A stretch of 64,000 nucleotides of DNA from Vibrio vulnificus NBRC 15645 = ATCC 27562 (GTDB lineage: Bacteria; Pseudomonadota; Gammaproteobacteria; Enterobacterales; Vibrionaceae), in the NCBI RefSeq assembly GCF_002224265.1, contig NZ_CP012882.1, forward strand, positions 248,001 through 312,000, read 5' to 3'. Shown one piece after another: positions 1-7,712 of this stretch. A program made the translations under genes and the position numbers. The notes beneath the pieces were generated by a model. The model was not told where the DNA came from. It saw only the letters and a list, made by a program, of their open reading frames with translations, and made no database searches. The number at the start of each line of letters is the position of its first letter. Position 1 is the first letter of the stretch.

Positions 1-407
1 GTACTGAAGAATCTTACAAGGCGCAGGAATACCTAGACCAAGTTTATGACCAGTTCTACAAACCAACGCCAGACGGCATCATCGGTAACGAAGACGTAGG
101 TCAAATGTCGGCGTGGTACTTGATGTCAGCACTGGGCTTCTACCAAATCTCGCCAACCGATCCAACCTACAGCATCGGTCGTCCAATCTTCGACAAAGCG
201 ACGGTAGACATTGGCTCTGGCACCTTCACGGTAACGGCTGAGAACAACGGTCCAGACAACATGTACATCAAAGAAGTGACCATCAACGGTAAGCCTCTGG
301 ATGTGTACAACACCTTCCAGCACAGCGAATTCAAAGCAGGCGGCGAACTGCACTTCGTGATGACAGCTGACAAGTCTGAAGCAATGCAAGCCAACCTAGG
401 CGAATAA
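1..407 (+). CDS. GH92 alpha-mannosidase, C-terminal part (5' end outside window)
   Basis: The reading frame is open from base 3 and ends at TAA 405-407, so this is the last ~134 residues of a longer gene. It contains the GH92 C-terminal signature GNEDVGQMSAWY (codons starting at base 90) followed by the beta-sandwich tail ending in a GGELHFVMT stretch. The same signature and tail occur in the next gene, so the two are tandem paralogues. GH92 enzymes are calcium-dependent exo-alpha-mannosidases that trim mannose from N-glycans and mannans. An ATG at 105 is internal to the conserved domain and is not the start. The family is clear; the linkage specificity cannot be read from this fragment. Confidence 0.9.
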   Translation, partial: TEESYKAQEYLDQVYDQFYKPTPDGIIGNEDVGQMSAWYLMSALGFYQISPTDPTYSIGRPIFDKATVDIGSGTFTVTAENNGPDNMYIKEVTINGKPLDVYNTFQHSEFKAGGELHFVMTADKSEAMQANLGE

Positions 408-415
408 TGATTTTG

Positions 416-437
416 AGGGGACCTGGTGTCCCCTTTT
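416..437 (+). terminator. Hairpin between the two GH92 genes
   Basis: A 7-bp stem (AGGGGAC 416-422 with GTCCCCT 428-434), 5-nt loop and a following T tract form a compact intrinsic terminator. It lies 9 bases after the stop of the upstream GH92 gene and ends 17 bases before the ATG of the next. It either separates the two genes or acts as a partial terminator that lowers expression of the second. Confidence 0.75.
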
Positions 438-454
438 CTCGTGGAACAAAAACA

Positions 455-3163
455 ATGAAACTAAAAAGAACCCTACTCTCTACCGCAGTGTTAACCGCCA
501 TGCTTGGTCTTGCTGGTTGTGGCAGCGACTCTGATCCAGAAACTCCAGTTATCTCTACCCCTACTTTGGAATTCGTTGATACCTTGATCGGCACTAAAGG
601 TCTTGGCAACGTCAACCCATCTCCAGTCATGCCAGAAGGTATGATTCAACCGTCACCAGATAACTTCGATCCAAACGGTTGGAATGGCAAAGGCTCACCT
701 GTTGAATACGATCCAGTACACAGCCTGCTTTCTGGCTTCTCAATGACCCATATCTCTGGCGCAGGTAAAGGCGACCTAAACGACTTCGCCTTCTTGCCAT
801 ACACAGGCTTCAATACCGATGCCGTAACCATGGATAAAAGCTCAGAAGTGGCAGAGGTTGGTTACTACTCGGTTGACCTTGTAGAAACCGGCGTAAAAGC
901 TGAACTGTCGGCAACCGACCGCGTGGCGTTCCAACGTTACACTTTCAAACCGGGTGAAGATCGTAAAGTGCGTATCGACCTGCAACACGAACTGTTGGAG
1001 CAATACGGCAACCATTCTCGCAGCATCTACTACAAACGCGTTAACGACACTACAGTCGTAGGCGCGCGTACCTCAAACGAATGGGGTCAATGGCAAACCG
1101 TGTTCTTCGCAGCAGAATTCTCTGATCCAATCATCGAAGAAAACCTGTACACCAAGCTGGCTTCTGAAAGCAAACTGACTCCAACCGACGCTACCGAAGT
1201 CGGCTTGGAAGATTACCGTGGTTACGCAGAACACAAACCAATGCCGGGCGAACCAGAACCTGATCCAGAACGTTTGGCAAAACGCGCAAACGATGTCCTG
1301 ACGCATTTGAACTTTGGTAAGAGCGACGAGCCATTGGTGGTCAAAGTAGCAATTTCTGGCACTGGCGTTGACGGCGCACTGAAAAACCTAGAAGCAGACA
1401 CCAACGGTTGGGATTTCGACACCGTCGTACAACAAAACCGCGTGGCTTGGGAAAACATCCTTGGCGAGTTTGAACTGGAAGGTGGCAACAAAGCCGACAA
1501 GACCATGTTCTACACCTCGCTCTACCGTACGTTTGTTGCTCCATTCCTATACCAAGATGTGGATGGCAAATACCGTGGCATGGATGGCAAAGTGCACCAA
1601 GCAGAAGATGGCTTGGTGAACTACTCAGTGTACTCAATGTGGGATACTTTCCGCGCCGCACACCCACTGAAAACCATCATCGATAAAGACCGCGCGATTG
1701 AACACGCACGCGATCTATTGAACAAATACCAAACGGGCGGTGTGCTGCCAAAATGGGAACTGCACTCGGATTACACCGGTGAAATGGTCGGTCATCCTGC
1801 GGTCTCGGTTATTGCCGATATCATGGTCAAACACCCAGAAGCCTTTACCGCAGCCGAGTTTGATTTGGCGTTGAAAGCCGCTGACGAAACAGTCAACTTC
1901 AACCTTGATAAAACAGAGAGCTGGGTGCCTTACCAAGATGCTTGGAACGGTGACAAACGCTTCACGATCATGACGCGTCACAACGACTACCAAGAAGACG
2001 TCGGCTTTATTCCAGCTAACACCAAATGGGCGCCGGACTCTGGCGACAAACCGGGTTACGTGGAAGGCTTGAAAGTCGATAAGTACGACGAGCTCGTGAA
2101 CGAGTCAGTGTCTTACGGTCTTGAGAACGCATACTACGACTGGTGTATCGCTCAGATCGCTAAACTTGCGGGCAACGACCAGCAGTACGACCGCTACATG
2201 GCACGTTCTGAATCGTTCAAGAACTACTTCGATTACAACCCAGAGCAATACGGTAAACTGCAAGACACCAAAGGCAACGCATTGGGTGCGACGGGTTTTA
2301 TGCGTCCGGCTTACATGAACAGTGGCAGCAAGGTTTGGGCAAACAACCTGAAAGCCGAATGTTTGGACGAGAACATGGCGCTGTCTATCCCAGACGGTAT
2401 GGACTACAACGCGTGTAAAGACCGCAAAGCACTCAACGAAAGCGACGTGTTCTGGCCTTACCGTGCTGAGCACCGTGGTGAAGACTTTACCGAAGGCAAC
2501 ACATGGCAATGGACATGGTTTGCACCGCACAACTTGAACGGTCTGGCTAACGTGATGGGTGGCGAGCACATCGACCGTACTGACTTCTCTCTTCCTGAAG
2601 ACGTAACCGAACAAGGCAAAGCGGCATTCCTCGCTAACTTGAATGCGCTGTTTAATGCAGACTCCAACGCCGATACGAGCCAATCACACGATATGTCGGG
2701 CTACATCGGTCAGTTCGTGATGGGTAACGAGCCTGATCACCACGTACCTTACCTATACAACTGGACGGCAGAGCCTTGGAAGACACAAGAAATCGTCGAC
2801 CAAGCGATGAACGAGTTCTACCACCCAACGCATGAAGGTCTGATTGGTAACGAAGACGTCGGTCAGATGTCGGCTTGGTATGTGATGTCTGCGTTGGGCT
2901 TCTATCAAGTCATTCCGGGCGAAGCAAGCTACACCATCGGTCGTCCTCTGTTCGACAAAGCCGTGATTCCAGTCGCGGACGGTAAATTCACCATCACCTC
3001 AGAAAATAACAGCCAAGAGAGCATCTACGTGAAGTCGGTGACCATCAACGGCAAACAATTGAGTGATAACTTCAGCTTCGCACACAGCGATTTGAAAGAC
3101 GGTGGTGAACTGCATTTCGTTATGACTTCAGACAAATCTGAAGCGATGAAAGCACCTCAATAA
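455..3163 (+). CDS. GH92 family alpha-mannosidase lipoprotein
   Basis: This 902-residue protein starts MKLKRTLLS with a lipoprotein signal peptide and lipobox LAGC (Cys at about residue 22), followed by a GSDSDPE linker. The open frame reaches back to 407, but the lipoprotein start at ATG 455 is the sensible one. The remainder is a full GH92 enzyme: N-terminal beta-sandwich (about 40-290), then a catalytic (alpha/alpha)6 barrel with the family motifs MWDTFRAAHPL, NEPDHHVPYLYNW and GNEDVGQMSAWY near the C-terminus. GH92 enzymes are calcium-dependent inverting exo-alpha-mannosidases. The lipidated N-terminus places it on the periplasmic or cell-surface side. It follows a paralogue and lies near PTS genes and manA, which suggests that released mannose is imported and metabolised. 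Linkage preference is not readable. Confidence 0.93.
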   Translation: MKLKRTLLSTAVLTAMLGLAGCGSDSDPETPVISTPTLEFVDTLIGTKGLGNVNPSPVMPEGMIQPSPDNFDPNGWNGKGSPVEYDPVHSLLSGFSMTHISGAGKGDLNDFAFLPYTGFNTDAVTMDKSSEVAEVGYYSVDLVETGVKAELSATDRVAFQRYTFKPGEDRKVRIDLQHELLEQYGNHSRSIYYKRVNDTTVVGARTSNEWGQWQTVFFAAEFSDPIIEENLYTKLASESKLTPTDATEVGLEDYRGYAEHKPMPGEPEPDPERLAKRANDVLTHLNFGKSDEPLVVKVAISGTGVDGALKNLEADTNGWDFDTVVQQNRVAWENILGEFELEGGNKADKTMFYTSLYRTFVAPFLYQDVDGKYRGMDGKVHQAEDGLVNYSVYSMWDTFRAAHPLKTIIDKDRAIEHARDLLNKYQTGGVLPKWELHSDYTGEMVGHPAVSVIADIMVKHPEAFTAAEFDLALKAADETVNFNLDKTESWVPYQDAWNGDKRFTIMTRHNDYQEDVGFIPANTKWAPDSGDKPGYVEGLKVDKYDELVNESVSYGLENAYYDWCIAQIAKLAGNDQQYDRYMARSESFKNYFDYNPEQYGKLQDTKGNALGATGFMRPAYMNSGSKVWANNLKAECLDENMALSIPDGMDYNACKDRKALNESDVFWPYRAEHRGEDFTEGNTWQWTWFAPHNLNGLANVMGGEHIDRTDFSLPEDVTEQGKAAFLANLNALFNADSNADTSQSHDMSGYIGQFVMGNEPDHHVPYLYNWTAEPWKTQEIVDQAMNEFYHPTHEGLIGNEDVGQMSAWYVMSALGFYQVIPGEASYTIGRPLFDKAVIPVADGKFTITSENNSQESIYVKSVTINGKQLSDNFSFAHSDLKDGGELHFVMTSDKSEAMKAPQ

Positions 3164-3184
3164 ACGTCTATCACTCTTCCTCCT

Positions 3185-3220
3185 TCAAAGGTCAGTTAGT
3201 AAGAACTGACCTTTGATTTT
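3185..3220 (+). terminator. Intrinsic terminator of the GH92 pair
   Basis: A perfect 13-bp stem (3185-3197 with 204-216 of the same block) around a 6-nt loop, followed by TTTT, lies 21 bases after the GH92 stop. The next gene is convergent and ends at 3271. Confidence 0.9.
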
Positions 3221-3270
3221 CAGCGAAAAATTTCAGCTTTAGGTTCACCTAATAACTTCGGTATCGTTGG

Positions 3271-5136
3271 CTACTTTTTCATCTGCATCAATGCTGCGGC
3301 ATTTAAAATCGCGTCTTTGGTGGTGACGTCGATGACCTTGATGTGCTTGAAACGCTCGGGTTCTTTGATGGCGACGTCGTGGGCGAAGATCACAAACTTA
3401 GCCCTTTGAACATCTTTGGCCGTAATTCGATTAATGATGCCGTTGGCACCTTGCGTTTCCACTTTGATTTTCACCCCGAGTAGGCATGCCGCCTTTTCCA
3501 GCGATTTCGCCGCCAAGAAAGTATGCGCCACACCAGAAGGACACGAAGTGACAGCAAGAATATCGGCTTGACCTTCCCCCACTACCGAAGAGTACGCCAG
3601 TGTATCGCCTTGCGAGTTCTCGTCTTCATTGACGGTTTTCTTTAGAGCAATCGCAATCAGCGCCGTGGTCATGGCACCGGCAAGCGTGCCAACAATATAG
3701 CCCACTTTTCCATCGACAACAGGAAGTACAATCCAGCCGCCCCAAGGCGCGTGATTGAGTACTTGGAAGAGAAAACCAATCACATTGCCGACAATACCGC
3801 CAGCAACAATCGCCGGCAGCACACGTGCGGGATCCGCCGCGGCAAATGGAATAGCCCCTTCACTGATACCAATCATGCCCATAATGCCGGCCGCTTTACC
3901 CGCTTCACGCTCATCACGCTTGAATTTGCTTGGTGACAACAGCGTGGCCAGCGCCATCCCCAATGGTGGGGTACAAATTGCAATGCCGACTCCGCCCATC
4001 AACCAAGGTTGGGTGTTCACTTGCGTTTGGGCAAACAGCGTGGCGACTTTGTTGATAGGCCCGCCCATATCAAACGCGGTCATCGCCCCGAGCACCGCGC
4101 CTAAAGCAACTTTGCCAGAATCGGCCATCGAGGCCAGAAATTGATTAAGCCACAACATGCTGCTGGCGATAGGAGAACCAATCACCCACATGATCGCCCC
4201 ACAGGTAATAAACGTTCCGAGCAGAGGATAGATAAAAATAGAACCGAGCGAGCTCATGCTGTCGGGAAGCTCGATCTTTTTCAGTTGACGCACCACAAAG
4301 CCCGCCCAAAAACCCACAATGATCGCGCCTAAAAAGCCCGTATGGTATTGATTGACCGCAATCCAAGTGCCAATCATCCCCGGCGCTAAACCCGGTTTGT
4401 CTGCCATGGAATAGGCAATGTAGCCGCCGAGCACCACGGTAAACAAAGTCAGGCCAGCAATGCCCATTTGCGCTATGTCCGCCAATACTCCCTGCTCTGG
4501 CACCGCGCCATGGCCAGAGATCATCACAGAAAGCGACAATAGCACCCCGCCCGCGACAATAAACGGCATCATATGAGAGGTGCCAAACAGCAAATGCTCC
4601 TTAATACGCGCGACGCGTTGTGCCATTGGGCTAAGCGGCTGATGAACAAACTCACCCATGCCACGCTCTTGCAGGGTATCGACGCCGTTGTGGCCCACAA
4701 ACAACGCTCGCGCCTGATCGATATCTTCCGCGGCTTTGAGCTTCTCGACAAAACCCTCTTCAATCAATTTACTGGAGATTTGTGCCAACACTTCAATGTG
4801 GTGATGATCCTCGCCATCGGGGGAGGCGAGCATAAAAAACACATCGGAAAGCTGACCATCTTCCGCTCCGTAATCAATCCCTTGGCGGCTGATCCCCACC
4901 ACCACAGCAGGTAAGGCAACGGCGTGACTTTTGGCGTGGGGAATGGCAATCCCCTCTTCAAAACCGGTATTGCCAATCTCTTCTCTTAGCCAAATATCCC
5001 TTAAAAATTGCTGTTTATCGGTCAATTTTCCTGCTTTATCCAGCATCTCCACCAATTCGATCAGCACGTCTTCTTTGCTGTTGGCTTTCAGATCTAAGCA
5101 GATGACTTCGGGTTCGATCAGGTTGGTCATATCCAC
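3271..5136 (-). CDS. PTS fructose-type permease, IIA-IIC-IIB fusion
   Basis: A 621-residue fusion of three phosphotransferase modules: IIA (about 1-150, phosphorylated His67 in IAIPHAKS), a hydrophobic IIC (about 170-500, with the ITSC-like GGPINKVA and SEGAIPFA motifs of fructose-family IIC), and IIB at the C-terminus (Cys532 in TSCPSGVAHT). It takes up a sugar across the inner membrane while phosphorylating it. The A-C-B order differs from the A-B-C order of the permease at 7713. A GH92 pair is convergent on one side and a free IIB plus HPr-like/IIA gene is divergent on the other. The fructose family includes importers of fructose, mannose and mannosylglycerate, so the substrate is open; mannose or a mannoside is inferred from context. 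It starts ATG 5136; no strong operator was recognised upstream. Confidence 0.93.
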   Translation of the reverse strand: MDMTNLIEPEVICLDLKANSKEDVLIELVEMLDKAGKLTDKQQFLRDIWLREEIGNTGFEEGIAIPHAKSHAVALPAVVVGISRQGIDYGAEDGQLSDVFFMLASPDGEDHHHIEVLAQISSKLIEEGFVEKLKAAEDIDQARALFVGHNGVDTLQERGMGEFVHQPLSPMAQRVARIKEHLLFGTSHMMPFIVAGGVLLSLSVMISGHGAVPEQGVLADIAQMGIAGLTLFTVVLGGYIAYSMADKPGLAPGMIGTWIAVNQYHTGFLGAIIVGFWAGFVVRQLKKIELPDSMSSLGSIFIYPLLGTFITCGAIMWVIGSPIASSMLWLNQFLASMADSGKVALGAVLGAMTAFDMGGPINKVATLFAQTQVNTQPWLMGGVGIAICTPPLGMALATLLSPSKFKRDEREAGKAAGIMGMIGISEGAIPFAAADPARVLPAIVAGGIVGNVIGFLFQVLNHAPWGGWIVLPVVDGKVGYIVGTLAGAMTTALIAIALKKTVNEDENSQGDTLAYSSVVGEGQADILAVTSCPSGVAHTFLAAKSLEKAACLLGVKIKVETQGANGIINRITAKDVQRAKFVIFAHDVAIKEPERFKHIKVIDVTTKDAILNAAALMQMKK

Positions 5137-5377
5137 GATGGCTTTACCTTGCGTTGTCCATACTATCCATACTCACTCATTGAGGCGTGTATTGGTTCGC
5201 GCACGCGCGCGTAGGCTAGAGTAACCAGCCAAGCGGTTTCAAAACATAGGACGAAAGATGCAATAACTGGATTTTTGTAACATCAAAAGCGAACTGTGAA
5301 CTGGGTCTGCTGTGAAAAAGCCGCATTTGCCTTACGCTGTGCTAATATCCTGCCAAACGTTACCACGAGATAGTCCG

Positions 5378-5677
5378 ATGAAAGTTGTTGCGGTCACCGC
5401 TTGCCCAACGGGCATTGCCCACACCTACATGGCGGCCGATGCATTAACCAAAGCCGCACCAAAGTACAATGTGCAGATCAAAGTCGAAACCCAAGGTGCG
5501 ATGGGAATCGAAAACCAACTGACGCCTTATGATGTGGCCCATGCAGATAAGGTATTGATTGTCTCGGATATCGAAATCGAACAACCTGGACGTTTTGAAG
5601 GCATGAACGTGGTGAAACTCGCCATCGAAGATGTGCTGCTCAACGTCGACAAAGTGTTTCTTGTCCACTGTCGCTGA
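5378..5677 (+). CDS. PTS fructose-type IIB component (stand-alone)
   Basis: A 99-residue protein, MKVVAVTACPTGIAHT onward, matching a single fructose-family IIB domain with active-site Cys9 and the conserved KVETQGAMG segment. The frame is open from 5312, but the IIB domain begins exactly at ATG 5378, so the shorter start is chosen. IIB domains relay phosphate from IIA to the sugar held by IIC. No IIC is encoded next to it on this strand; the gene 8 bases downstream encodes the IIA partner. It may work with the IIC of one of the two flanking permeases. It is divergent from the IIA-IIC-IIB gene. Confidence 0.9.
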   Translation: MKVVAVTACPTGIAHTYMAADALTKAAPKYNVQIKVETQGAMGIENQLTPYDVAHADKVLIVSDIEIEQPGRFEGMNVVKLAIEDVLLNVDKVFLVHCR

Positions 5678-5685
5678 ACGCCAGC

Positions 5686-6465
5686 ATGATGCATGAATAT
5701 CAAGTCACCTTCTTGGTGAACGATGTTAACGCCAGTGCCCATGTGGCCCAACCATTGTCTCGTGTTGCGCGAAAGTTCAAAAGCACCCTACATATCATCA
5801 ACATCACGCAAAATCGCAGCGCAGAGTTGGCAAAGTCACTCTCGGTACTGCAAGTAGGGTTGCAAGAAGGGGATTTTTGCCAAATCACCGCCATTGGCAT
5901 TGATGCCGAACTCGCCTGCTTTGTGATTAAAGACATGCTGTCGGATCACTTCACCGTGGTCGGTTCAAAGATCAACTATGAGTTCTCCAGCCATCTGGCC
6001 GAGCGTCTACCGCAAATTTGCCCACCAGCCGAGGTCAAATGGCACTATGCCAAAGCACACACCGAACTCACCAAATTCGAGTGTTTGAAAGGGTTAGCGC
6101 AACTGATCTACCCCGTTTCGCCCGATGAACTGATTTTGGCGTTTATCAAGCGAGAAGAGCGCTCTTCCACCTGCGTTGCCCCCGGCATCGCGATTCCTCA
6201 TGTAATGTTTGAAGGCATTGAACACATTGCTGTGGCGGTGATCAAAAACGATGAATCGATGGATTGGGCTTCCAAAATGGGCGACGTGCATTTAGCCATT
6301 GCCTTGGTGATGCCAAGCAAGCCTAATCGAGAACAGATCATCGCCGCGACCAATTTAACGCGCAATTTACTGTGTGATCAAATGGTTGAGCGCCTACTGC
6401 TGACTCACAGTGGCGTTGATCTGCAAGCGCTGCTGATGTACGCCATGTCGCGCCTACTAAATTGA
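5686..6465 (+). CDS. HPr-like/PTS IIA two-domain protein
   Basis: A 259-residue protein with two parts. Residues about 1-90 resemble HPr, including a NASAHVA segment with His19 where HPr has the phosphorylated His of GLHARPA; the Arg that follows in HPr is not conserved. Residues about 120-259 form a fructose-type IIA domain with His172 in the motif GIAIPHVMF. The gene begins 8 bases after the IIB gene and is surely co-transcribed. FruB-type proteins combine IIA and HPr in the other order (IIA first), so this layout is notable. The role is to pass phosphate to IIB. Whether the degenerate HPr part accepts phosphate from enzyme I is uncertain. It overlaps the convergent AraC gene by 9 bases. 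ATG at 5689 is an alternative start. Confidence 0.82.
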   Translation: MMHEYQVTFLVNDVNASAHVAQPLSRVARKFKSTLHIINITQNRSAELAKSLSVLQVGLQEGDFCQITAIGIDAELACFVIKDMLSDHFTVVGSKINYEFSSHLAERLPQICPPAEVKWHYAKAHTELTKFECLKGLAQLIYPVSPDELILAFIKREERSSTCVAPGIAIPHVMFEGIEHIAVAVIKNDESMDWASKMGDVHLAIALVMPSKPNREQIIAATNLTRNLLCDQMVERLLLTHSGVDLQALLMYAMSRLLN

Positions 6466-7296
6466 GGCGCGATAATCGCTTGGTGTGCGCCCCGTGCGAT
6501 TTTTAAACACGCGGCAGAAGTAGTTCACATCCTTAAACCCGCAGCGCAGCGCCACTTCATTGAGCTTAAAGTTATACTTTTTGAGCATAAACTTGGCGCG
6601 ATCCACCCTTACCCAAGTGATGTAGTCAGCCAACGTCATATGCCCTTGCTGGCGAAACAGTCGCGATAAATGATTGGCGGAGATGCTAAAACGCGATGCA
6701 ATGCTTTCACGGGTAATTGGCCGATGGAAGTTCTCTTGGATATAAATGCAGATCCCTTGATAGAGATCTTGCACACGGTTATGCGACTGCTCAACCGGTG
6801 CATTGAGCATGGTTTTGGCGTATTGCAGCAAGGCTTGCAGCAGCAACTCGTCCATCGGCTTTTTGTGATTTTCACGCGCCAATGAGCTCAGAGCTTCTAA
6901 GATGTTATCGATGGCAAAACCTGAACGGGTTTGGATACTGTGCTTTTGGATATCGTAAAAGTTGGCTTCGCCTTTACGTTTGCTCACCAAACTGAGCCCC
7001 AACTGGCGGCGACCAAACAACATGCTCAGCACCGAACAATCGGTATCCCAATTCGGCTTATTCCAGCAGTTAGAAGGAATAAAAATCGCATCACCCGCTT
7101 TGGCGACAATTTTGCTTACTTTGCGATCGTGGCTTTCCATTTCATTAATGTATTCCCCATCCAAGACTAACTCCAAACGGGGAAAGTTAACCTGATAGCT
7201 AAATTCAGGTGGCGTATGAAAATCACCAGCGAACCAAATATGATGAAAGGATTCACGTTCATTTAGTACCGATGAAATCAAATCATCAAACATCAT
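6457..7296 (-). CDS. AraC-family transcriptional regulator
   Basis: A 279-residue protein with an N-terminal cupin-like sugar-sensing half (about 1-150, GDAIFIPSNCWNKP) and a C-terminal double helix-turn-helix (about 180-279, FSISANHLSRLFRQQG and ALRCGFKDVNYFCRVFKNRTGRTPSDYR). Such proteins activate catabolic genes in response to a sugar. It sits between PTS genes and is divergent, across 416 bases, from the IIA-IIB-IIC permease gene at 7713, its most likely target. The effector cannot be read. The start is ATG 7296; the gene overlaps the end of the HPr-like/IIA gene by 9 bases. Confidence 0.9.
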   Translation of the reverse strand: MMFDDLISSVLNERESFHHIWFAGDFHTPPEFSYQVNFPRLELVLDGEYINEMESHDRKVSKIVAKAGDAIFIPSNCWNKPNWDTDCSVLSMLFGRRQLGLSLVSKRKGEANFYDIQKHSIQTRSGFAIDNILEALSSLARENHKKPMDELLLQALLQYAKTMLNAPVEQSHNRVQDLYQGICIYIQENFHRPITRESIASRFSISANHLSRLFRQQGHMTLADYITWVRVDRAKFMLKKYNFKLNEVALRCGFKDVNYFCRVFKNRTGRTPSDYRASI

Positions 7297-7712
7297 CTCT
7301 AGGCTCTCATCGCATTGCTCAATTCGTTTCGGCGTAAGGTATACAACGATTCTTACCAGCGCTCCTTGAACAAAATCACACTCTCGCCAAAATGATACAA
7401 AAATCCAGTATCAGCACCAATTCTCTAGTGCTCATCCTGTTATTTAAAAACAATAAACACACTTTAACCTAATGAAATAACTACAATTTAACATCAATAA
7501 TGGCCATTTATTCGTCCAAAATGTTTACAGAATCTCATAGCGATCCAAATCACATTCAACTCATACCGATACAATTATCCAGTAAATGTTCTATTTCTTC
7601 ACTACTCGCTCGATCCGCAAAATTAAACAATATCTCTGACAAATACCCAGGCCACTTGGCGAAGTTGCGTGAAGCCGGCGCGGGATAAAAAAGACAAAAC
7701 ACAGAGGTTTCT
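7297..7712. promoter_or_regulatory. Divergent intergenic region, AraC regulator / PTS permease
   Basis: 416 bases without a convincing gene lie between the divergent AraC regulator and PTS permease genes. Short open frames here (for example 7500-7688) have no recognisable content. The region must hold both promoters. I looked for a clear inverted-repeat operator or CRP site and saw none that I would defend. Confidence 0.5.

Noticed and set aside
105..407. A separate 100-residue gene starting at ATG 105
   Set aside because: The ATG is in the middle of the GH92 signature motif and the frame is open to the window edge, so it is part of a truncated larger gene.
407..454. Longer start for the second GH92 protein at 407
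   Set aside because: The extra 16 residues lie over the terminator hairpin and would bury the lipoprotein signal; ATG 455 is followed by a standard lipobox.
7317..7340. Possible Cra/FruR-like site upstream of the PTS permease
   Set aside because: Only about half of a symmetrical site is present (ATTCGTTTC); too weak to report as a feature.
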